A stretch of 6,309 bases of DNA from the NCBI GenBank assembly GCA_031404455.1, contig JANNHP010000257.1, positions 1 through 6,309 on the forward strand, given 5' to 3'. Positions 1-5,134 of the stretch are shown in pieces. Numbering within the stretch: the first letter of the stretch is position 1; each line of letters starts with the position of its first letter. A program made the translations under genes and the position numbers. The notes beneath the pieces were generated by a model that worked only from the letters and a program-made list of their open reading frames with translations, was not told the origin of the DNA and searched no databases. The DNA comes from JANNHP01 sp031404455 (GTDB lineage: Bacteria; Planctomycetota; JAJSAM01; JAJVHW01).

Positions 1-1532
1 CGTACTCGTCGCCGGTTCACGCCGTCCAGGTCGCGCAGCACTCTCGACGCGCCGATCCGGTCGCCGAGTATCTCCATCTCGGCGAGCGCCGCCTGCGCGG
101 CAAGGAGCGCGCCGGCGTCGTCGCCCGCCGCGGCGCGAGCGCGGCCCAGACCCGCCCGCGCCCGCGCGGCCGCTCCGCGGTTCCCCATCGACTCCATGTC
201 GGCGAGCGCGCGTCCGATCGTCGCGACCGCGCGGTCGTGCTCGCCGCGACGCGTGTGCAACTCACCGAGACGGGCGAGTGCCTCAGCCGCGTCGACGCGA
301 TGACCGGCCGCATCGAGGTCGCGCCACGCGCGCTCCTGCAGCTCGGACGCCCGGTCGAAGAGGCCCATCTCGGCGTAGACGCGTCCCAGCTCACCGCGAT
401 ACGTCGCGCGGTCGCGGGCGTAGCCCTTCAGCGTCTCCATCTCGGCGATCGCCTGCTCGTAGGCCGCCGCCGCGCGACCCTGGAGTCCGAGTCCCGCGTA
501 CGTCCGGCCGATCAGCGCAAGCGCCCAAGCGCCGCCGGAGATCGAGCTGCACTCGCCGATGAAGCGACGGCGCGCGCCCTCGAGCATCGGCAGCGCCCGC
601 GCCGCATCCCCGAGAAGGGCGTGGAAGCTCGCCGCCTCGGTGAGCGCCCGCGACGCGATGTACCCGTTGCCGCTCGTATCGGCGAGGGCGACGGCCCGCT
701 CCGAGAGCCGGAGCGCCTCGCCGTACTCGCCGAGCGCCTCGTTCGCATCGGCGATGGAGAGGAGGGACTCCGCCGCCTCCGCGTGCTTGCCCAGGTGATC
801 GAGGAGTTCGACCTGCCGCTGCCACAGCTCACGCGCTTCGCGGACGTCACCGCAACGGAAGCTGTCGGAGCCCTGGCCCCAGATCGCTGCGACGCGCAGC
901 GACGGCCACGACGCGCGCTCGGCGGCATCCTCGCTCTCGCGCTTCGTCGCGATCGCCTGCCGTGTCCGCCCCGCGATGCTCTGTGCGTCCGCGATCAGCC
1001 AGAGAAGGCGCGCCCTTCCGACTTCCGTGACGCCGTCCTCGGCGATGCTCCGCAGGTGATCCGTGTCCGCTGCGCAGACCTCGGCGTCGCCTCGCGCGAT
1101 CGCCGCCCTGATCTCGGCGTCGGCGCGCAGGAGTCGTGCCTCCCGGCGCAGGTCGTCGGTCGTGAGGGGTCGCCATCCGTCGACGACCGCGCCGAGTCCG
1201 GCGTCGCAGGGACGCGCCTCCACCCGTCGCGCGAGGTCCCGCGCCGCGTCGAGTGCGTCGTCCGCGCGTGGCGGCTCGGCGAGCGAAGCCTCGGCGTGTT
1301 TCCCGAGGAGGTCGTGGGCGACGAGGTAGGGATCGAAGCACGGCTGGCTCCCGGTCGTGTCCGCGAGGAGGTTCATCTCCTGCTCGTCGCCCGCGTGGAA
1401 CGCGGCGAGGAACTCGTCGGCGACCTGGTGGAAGTGCTCGAACCTCCGTGCCGGAGACTTGTCGTCCCCTGCGCGCGATGCGCCGAGCGCCAGAGTCACG
1501 AGCACCGCGACCGCGATCGCTCGCCGGATCAT
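1..1532 (-). CDS. Exported TPR-repeat protein, C-terminus cut by window edge
   Basis: Third gene of the sigma-factor operon. It is open from its ATG to the left edge, giving 510 codons with no stop, so the C-terminus is missing. Residues 1-21 look like a short signal peptide (MIRRAIAVAVLVTLALGASRA, read as basic start, hydrophobic core, then SRA before GDD), so the protein is probably exported. Residues 22-165 form an alpha-helical region I do not recognise. From about residue 170 the protein is a run of units of about 40 residues with TPR spacing: about 170-211 (weak), 212-251, 252-291, 292-332, 333-372, 373-412, 413-452 and 453-492. Small residues fall at the helix-packing positions and unit ends look alike (AIAEMETLKG, ALADMESMGN, ALAEMEILGD). 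TPR arrays bind proteins or peptides. The 40-residue register is typical of TPRs fused to CHAT protease, kinase or signalling domains, so a downstream CHAT domain is possible but not visible. The start overlaps the anti-sigma stop as ATGA, implying coupled translation. The repeat call is firm; the function is unknown. Confidence 0.85.
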   Translation of the reverse strand, partial: MIRRAIAVAVLVTLALGASRAGDDKSPARRFEHFHQVADEFLAAFHAGDEQEMNLLADTTGSQPCFDPYLVAHDLLGKHAEASLAEPPRADDALDAARDLARRVEARPCDAGLGAVVDGWRPLTTDDLRREARLLRADAEIRAAIARGDAEVCAADTDHLRSIAEDGVTEVGRARLLWLIADAQSIAGRTRQAIATKRESEDAAERASWPSLRVAAIWGQGSDSFRCGDVREARELWQRQVELLDHLGKHAEAAESLLSIADANEALGEYGEALRLSERAVALADTSGNGYIASRALTEAASFHALLGDAARALPMLEGARRRFIGECSSISGGAWALALIGRTYAGLGLQGRAAAAYEQAIAEMETLKGYARDRATYRGELGRVYAEMGLFDRASELQERAWRDLDAAGHRVDAAEALARLGELHTRRGEHDRAVATIGRALADMESMGNRGAAARARAGLGRARAAAGDDAGALLAAQAALAEMEILGDRIGASRVLRDLDGVNRRRV

Positions 1533-2542
1533 CGGTCCTCGGACACGGCGTCGCCGAGCCCGAGCGCTCGTTCGGCGGCTGCGAGGGTCTCGCGCCCCAC
1601 GGCGTCCGTCGGATCGGCGCGGAGGGATCGCGCGGCCTCGTCCGCCGCGGCGGCGTAGAGCCCCTTGCGCATGGCGAGATGCGCACGGAGCAGAGGACGC
1701 AACGCCTTGGGAGCGCGGAAGTCGATCTCGCGGCCGGCCTCCTCGAACGCGCGGCGCTCGTCGGTCGAGGCGACGTCGAACGCGCGACGCGATCCCTCGG
1801 GGCCGAGCGGACCCTCGCCCGAGGCCTCCCAGATGTAACGCGTCCCCGCGCGCAGTTCGGGTCGATCGGCCGGAAACGCGAGCGAGGTCTCGGAGGTGTC
1901 CGCCGACCAGAGGAGTTCCCCGTCGTCGGTTCGGAGGAAGACCCGCCAGCGCGCTACGCCCGGCACCGTCTCCCAGCGGAAGCCGGGTTTCGTGTCGAGC
2001 ACCTTCCCCGCGGGGGCGTGGAGCGCGAGAGCGCCTCGCTTCGGCGCGAGCGCGGGTGCGAACTCCTCCCCCCGGCGCAACGGCCGGAAGTCCCGGAAGA
2101 GGTCCGGACGCGCCGCCGCGAGGTCGCGCGCCGACGCGACGAGTGCCTCTTCGGTACCCGAGGGGCCCGACGCGCGCGTGAGCCCGTGGACGACGAGCGC
2201 CGCGACGAGGATCGCCGCCGCCGCCGGGATGGCGAACCGCCACGTCCGCAGGATACGGGCCGGCGCGGTGCCCGCGGCGACGGGCTCTGCGAGCGAAGGG
2301 TCCGCGCGGTCGCGGGCAAATTCGAGGACGGCGACGCGGCACGCGTCGCATCGGGCGAGGTGCTCTTCCACGCCGACCTGCTCGCGGGCGACGAGGCGGC
2401 CCTCGGCGAACCCGGCCAGGAGTCCCGGATCCGGGCAGGACGCGACCTCGGGTCCCGGAGCCGATCGCGTCCGGGCCAGGAACTCGGCGAGGCGCTCCGC
2501 GCGGGAGTCCTCGGCGCCGTCGGTCGGGTGGGAGGGGTCCAT
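1529..2542 (-). CDS. Membrane-bound zinc-finger anti-sigma factor with FN3-like and TPR-like outer region
   Basis: This 337-aa protein probably holds the upstream-encoded sigma factor inactive at the inner membrane. Residues 36-69 match the anti-sigma zinc-finger pattern: C36 followed by PDPGLLAGFAEGRL, then H61, C65 and C68 in EEHLARCDAC. Residues about 103-121 are one hydrophobic span (FAIPAAAAILVAALVVHGL), which places the zinc finger in the cytoplasm and the C-terminal 215 residues outside. Within that outer part, residues about 180-257 have the W, Y and strand pattern of a fibronectin-III-like sandwich (PGFRWETVPGVARWRVFL, then GTRYIWEASG). Residues about 270-330 resemble a TPR helix pair (LLRAHLAMRKGLYAAAADEA). 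The ATG lies 4 bp after the sigma-factor stop and has a GGAAGAG ribosome-binding site. The 3' end overlaps the TPR gene by 4 bp. The zinc finger, span and operon order make the anti-sigma role likely. The ligand of the outer domain is unknown. Confidence 0.88.
   Translation of the reverse strand: MDPSHPTDGAEDSRAERLAEFLARTRSAPGPEVASCPDPGLLAGFAEGRLVAREQVGVEEHLARCDACRVAVLEFARDRADPSLAEPVAAGTAPARILRTWRFAIPAAAAILVAALVVHGLTRASGPSGTEEALVASARDLAAARPDLFRDFRPLRRGEEFAPALAPKRGALALHAPAGKVLDTKPGFRWETVPGVARWRVFLRTDDGELLWSADTSETSLAFPADRPELRAGTRYIWEASGEGPLGPEGSRRAFDVASTDERRAFEEAGREIDFRAPKALRPLLRAHLAMRKGLYAAAADEAARSLRADPTDAVGRETLAAAERALGLGDAVSEDR
1536..1540 (-). promoter_or_regulatory. Ribosome-binding site for TPR gene
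   Basis: GAGGA on the minus strand, 3 nt before the ATG at 1532 and inside the last codons of the anti-sigma gene. The spacing is short, so re-initiation through the ATGA overlap probably helps. It supports the start chosen for the TPR gene. Confidence 0.45.
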
Positions 2543-2546
2543 GGAA

Positions 2547-3455
2547 TCAGCTCTTCCGTGAGGAGTCGGAGGGGTGGGGGAGAGTTGCCATGAATTCCGC
2601 TACGGAGCGCTCGATCGCCGCCCACGTGTGCTCAGCGTCCCTCTCCCCGAGGCCGGGCTCGTGCCCGACGCGCCGGACCACGCCGTCGCGGATCTTCGCG
2701 GCGGCGCCGGACAGCGTGCGGCTCACCCTTGGCTCGCCGATGCCGAGCATCCGCGCGATCTCGTTCTGCGGCACGCCGTCGCGGTAGCGGAGGAGGATCA
2801 CGAGCGCCTCGCGCGGCGTGAGCGCCGTCCAGGCGTCGCGCAGGGCCTCGTCGAATCGACGACCCATCTCCGCGCCGACCGCGAGCCCGACCGGATCCCC
2901 GCTGCCCGCGCCCTCGCGCGCCGGGAGCGCGTCGTGCCCGTCAGGCAACGGCACGACACGAACCGCGACACGCCGGCGATCGGCGAGCCGCCGCTGGACG
3001 ATCACCGCGAGCCAGCCCTGCAGGCTGCCCGCGCCGTCGAACGTCCCGAGGCGGGTGCGCGAACCTCCGTCCGGCGGCGGCGTGAACAGTTCGCCGGGGA
3101 GTTCGCTCGCGAGTTCCTCGGCGTCGGCGTTCGACGCACCGCGCCGGACCGCCAGGGCGACGATCGTCCGCTCGTACCGCTCGGCGAAGCGCTCCCACGC
3201 GCCGGGCACGCCGTCCTCGCACGCCACGGCGAGGTAGAGGTCGGCGAGCGCCGCGCGAGAGAGCGCGTCGGCGATCTCCTCGCGCGAGGGCGACGGCATG
3301 GATCGCTCGAGGCGGCGGACAGTCAGGGCGAGCGCCCGGCGCGAGAACACGTCGAACGAGAAGGGCAGCGCTCCGTGCGCGGCGGCGCCGTCGTCGAAGG
3401 CGGGGCGCAGCAGGTCGAAGTGGTCTTCGGCACAGTGCGCGGGCCTTCCGTCCAT
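2547..3455 (-). CDS. Sigma-70 family (ECF-like) RNA polymerase sigma factor with N-terminal extension
   Basis: This 302-aa protein should direct RNA polymerase core to a specific promoter set. Region 2 spans about residues 84-162: an aromatic-rich first helix (AWERFAERYERTIVALAVRR), the core-binding motif NADAEELASEL, and then GSLQGWLAVIVQRRLADRRR, matching the region 2.3-2.4 pattern used for -10 recognition. Region 4 spans about 205-258 (LTPREALVILLRYRDGVPQ and a helix-turn-helix NEIARMLGIGEPRVSRTLSG), used for -35 recognition. The linker at 163-204 has no region 3, as in ECF factors. About 80 residues precede region 2, which is longer than a usual ECF factor. Similar extensions are known in some sigma factors of myxobacteria and related high-GC groups. 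The ATG at 3455 is the first plausible start. A longer frame reaches 3719 but overlaps the divergent gene and reads as low-complexity Arg/Ser/Pro. An internal ATG at 3299 is possible but would remove coding-like sequence. No clear ribosome-binding site precedes 3455. First gene of the operon, followed by its probable anti-sigma factor. Confidence 0.88.
   Translation of the reverse strand: MDGRPAHCAEDHFDLLRPAFDDGAAAHGALPFSFDVFSRRALALTVRRLERSMPSPSREEIADALSRAALADLYLAVACEDGVPGAWERFAERYERTIVALAVRRGASNADAEELASELPGELFTPPPDGGSRTRLGTFDGAGSLQGWLAVIVQRRLADRRRVAVRVVPLPDGHDALPAREGAGSGDPVGLAVGAEMGRRFDEALRDAWTALTPREALVILLRYRDGVPQNEIARMLGIGEPRVSRTLSGAAAKIRDGVVRRVGHEPGLGERDAEHTWAAIERSVAEFMATLPHPSDSSRKS
2551..2557 (-). 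promoter_or_regulatory. Ribosome-binding site for anti-sigma gene
   Basis: GGAAGAG on the minus strand, 8 nt before the ATG at 2542, inside the 3' end of the sigma gene. Good match and spacing. It fixes the anti-sigma start and fits co-translation of the sigma/anti-sigma pair. Confidence 0.65.
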
Positions 3456-3511
3456 CGGGACGCAGCATACACCGGGAGCGGGTGACGAGGCGGCATCGCG
3501 GCGCTCGCCGG

Positions 3512-3532
3512 GCGGGTCGCAGCGCGGGTCGC
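3512..3532. repeat. 9-bp direct repeat, 12-bp period, in the divergent intergenic region
   Basis: GCGGGTCGC occurs at 3512-3520 and again at 3524-3532 with AGC between. The copies are perfect and spaced about one helical turn apart, which would suit a tandem-binding regulator. The surrounding DNA is extremely GC-rich, so chance is a real alternative. Confidence 0.35.
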
Positions 3533-3642
3533 GGCGGCGGCGGGCGCAAATGCGGAGTCGTCCCGGAATGGAGGGGAAGAGACCGGCGACGCGCGCGACC
3601 TCATCGTGTCCGCGCTCCGTTCGTTCCCGGACCGGTGCGGCG

Positions 3643-3648
3643 AGGAGG
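3643..3648 (+). promoter_or_regulatory. Ribosome-binding site for the first Ig-like protein
   Basis: AGGAGG, a full Shine-Dalgarno match, 4 nt before the ATG at 3653. It decides the start: the same frame is open from an upstream ATG at 3482, but that ATG has no such site and would put an Arg/Gly-rich stretch before the signal peptide. Confidence 0.75.
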
Positions 3649-3652
3649 CCCG

Positions 3653-5134
3653 ATGAACCGTTTCCGCGTGGTACTGGTCGGACTGATCGGGCTCCTCCTG
3701 AGCTCGGCCGGCGCGCCACGGCCCGCTCTGGCGGTGGAGGGAGAGGACGTCTCGGCGAAGGCCGAGGTCACCTTCTCGCCGCTGAAGCTCGCGAAGAAGG
3801 GCGGGCTCTACGAGACGACCGCGATCGTCCGCAACGCCTCGGCGGCACCGCTCTTCGGCCCGGTGTCGCTGATCGTCACGGGGCTCAACGCCACGGGCAT
3901 CTCGCTGCCGGGCGCGAGGGGCCGGACGCCGAGCGGCGAGCCGTTCGTGAACGTCGTCGTGCCGAGCGGCGGCCTCGCGCCGGGCAAGACCGCGAAACCG
4001 GCGGTGCTGCGGTTCGCAGGCGCGAGTTCGCCCGACTTCTCGTTCGGGCACGCGGTGTTCGGCTTCGTGGCGGCGCCCATCGCCGTGCCGACGCTGCCGC
4101 GCATCGACGTGCGGCTGAGCGCCGCGGTGACCGCGCCCGGGGAGCGGATCACGGCCACGTGGAAGATCGTCGGACAGTCCACGGCGAAGACGAAGCTCCA
4201 GGTGCGCGTCCGCGCGCCGGGCGGATCCTCCAACGTCGTCGGCAAGCAGTGGATCCACCACGGGCTCGCGCCCGCGACGGGCGCGCTCTCCTACCTCGCG
4301 ACGAACGGCAAGTGGAGCGACAAGCCCGTCCTTCGTCGGCCGGCGAAGTCGGGACGCCTGAAGGTGACGTTCCCGACGCCGGCCGTCGGTGCGTGGAGCG
4401 TCGAAGTGCTCCTCCTGGACAAGGCGACCGGCGCGACGCTCGTGAGCGGATCGCGCACCGTGCTGGTCGGCGACGAGCCGGGCATCTACCTGCGCATCAA
4501 CCGCCCGATCGCGAACAATCTCGACATCGTGCGCGCCACGCTGACGACGACCGCGGGCGCCACGCCGCGGCCCGTGCGCCTGCTCGCCTGGCTCGTGAAG
4601 CCCGACGGTTCGCAGGTGGGTCTGCCGGGTCTCGCGCCCGGCGGCCTCGAGGTCTTCTCGGGCACGTCGCGGAGCGAGGAGATCCGTCTCCTCGACTCGT
4701 GGTTCGACACGGACGCTCTGGGCGCCTACCAGGTGCAGGTCCGTCTCTTCGACGCCACGACGCGCGCGCTCATCTCCCGCGCGAGCGCGGGCTTCGAGGT
4801 GAGCGACACGACCGCGCCCCTGACGGGCGTCGTGCTCAGCGCGGCGGGGACGCCGCTCGATGGGACCACCGCGATCATCGCCGACGTTCAGGCGCTCGAC
4901 GTGGACGACCTCGCCGTCACGGCCAGCGCCACGCCCGACACTGCAGGCGCGTATTCGATGACGCTGGCGCCCGGCCGCTACCTCTTGACGGCGACGGTGA
5001 TGGACGCCGCGGGCGTGCACCGCGCCGAGTCGGCGTCGCTCGTGCAGATCGACGCCGCGGGAACCGCGAGGACGCTTGACCTGCAAGCGGCGGCGCCGAC
5101 GCCGGGGCTCGCAGCGAAGGGAGCCACCCGATGA
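3653..5134 (+). CDS. Exported multi-domain beta-sandwich (Ig/FN3-like) protein with carboxypeptidase-regulatory-like C-terminus
   Basis: A 493-aa protein with no recognisable enzyme motif. Residues 1-27 form a classic signal peptide: NRFR, a hydrophobic core LVGLIGLLLSSAG, and cleavage after ALA before VEG. The rest reads as beta-rich domains in series. About 36-140 resembles the Ig-like type that starts with a 'xYxxxxxVRNxS' strand and carries 'GPVxLxxxGL' and 'LAPGKT' turns. About 150-272 and 278-385 are two related sandwiches that both end in a 'GAWSVEVLLLDKATGATLVS' / 'GAYQVQVRLFDATTRALIS' strand pair. About 389-478 matches the carboxypeptidase-regulatory-like fold (LTGVVLSAAGTPLDG, then AGAYSMTLAPGRYLLTATV). 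There is no membrane anchor or sorting motif at the end, so it is probably periplasmic, outer-surface or secreted. It is first in a two-gene operon and overlaps the next gene by ATGA. Such proteins usually bind, scaffold or adhere. No specific function can be assigned. Confidence 0.88.
   Translation: MNRFRVVLVGLIGLLLSSAGAPRPALAVEGEDVSAKAEVTFSPLKLAKKGGLYETTAIVRNASAAPLFGPVSLIVTGLNATGISLPGARGRTPSGEPFVNVVVPSGGLAPGKTAKPAVLRFAGASSPDFSFGHAVFGFVAAPIAVPTLPRIDVRLSAAVTAPGERITATWKIVGQSTAKTKLQVRVRAPGGSSNVVGKQWIHHGLAPATGALSYLATNGKWSDKPVLRRPAKSGRLKVTFPTPAVGAWSVEVLLLDKATGATLVSGSRTVLVGDEPGIYLRINRPIANNLDIVRATLTTTAGATPRPVRLLAWLVKPDGSQVGLPGLAPGGLEVFSGTSRSEEIRLLDSWFDTDALGAYQVQVRLFDATTRALISRASAGFEVSDTTAPLTGVVLSAAGTPLDGTTAIIADVQALDVDDLAVTASATPDTAGAYSMTLAPGRYLLTATVMDAAGVHRAESASLVQIDAAGTARTLDLQAAAPTPGLAAKGATR
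5117..5123 (+). promoter_or_regulatory. Ribosome-binding site for the second Ig-like protein
   Basis: AAGGGAG, 7 nt before the ATG at 5131, inside the 3' end of the preceding gene. With the ATGA overlap it supports this start and coupled expression. Confidence 0.6.

Larger units (their letters stand above)
3456..3652. promoter_or_regulatory. Divergent intergenic region between the sigma operon and the Ig-protein operon
   Basis: This stretch of 197 bp separates two outward-facing operons, so promoters for both are expected in or near it. Weak candidates only: on the minus strand, TATGCT (3463-3468) lies just upstream of the sigma start and could serve as a -10 box for a very short leader. On the plus strand, GGAAT (3565-3569) and GGAAGA (3575-3580) resemble ECF -35 cores, and CGTGTC (3605-3610) resembles an ECF -10 box, but the spacings (about 35 and 24 bp) do not fit the usual 16-17 bp. 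No terminator-like hairpin with a T run is present. The role as regulatory DNA is inferred from gene layout. Confidence 0.5.

Noticed and set aside
237..1658. Long plus-strand open frame (473 codons) opposite the TPR gene
   Set aside because: It is the antisense shadow of a gene with signal peptide and clear TPR periodicity. Its translation is Arg-rich with no domain pattern, as expected in GC-rich DNA where antisense stops are rare.
1253..2593. Long plus-strand open frame (446 codons) opposite the anti-sigma gene
   Set aside because: The minus-strand reading has a zinc finger, a membrane span and a ribosome-binding site. The plus-strand product is low-complexity Arg/Gly/Glu sequence.
2574..3485. 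Plus-strand open frame (303 codons) opposite the sigma gene
   Set aside because: It mirrors the sigma gene almost exactly. Only the minus strand gives sigma regions 2 and 4.
3482..3652. Extension of the first Ig-like protein to the ATG at 3482
   Set aside because: It would bury the signal peptide behind 57 Arg/Gly-rich residues, and the strong AGGAGG site points to the ATG at 3653.
3456..3719. Extension of the sigma gene to the upstream ATG at 3719
   Set aside because: This would overlap the divergent Ig-protein gene and its ribosome-binding site, and the added 88 residues are low-complexity Arg/Ser/Pro/Gly sequence unlike the rest.
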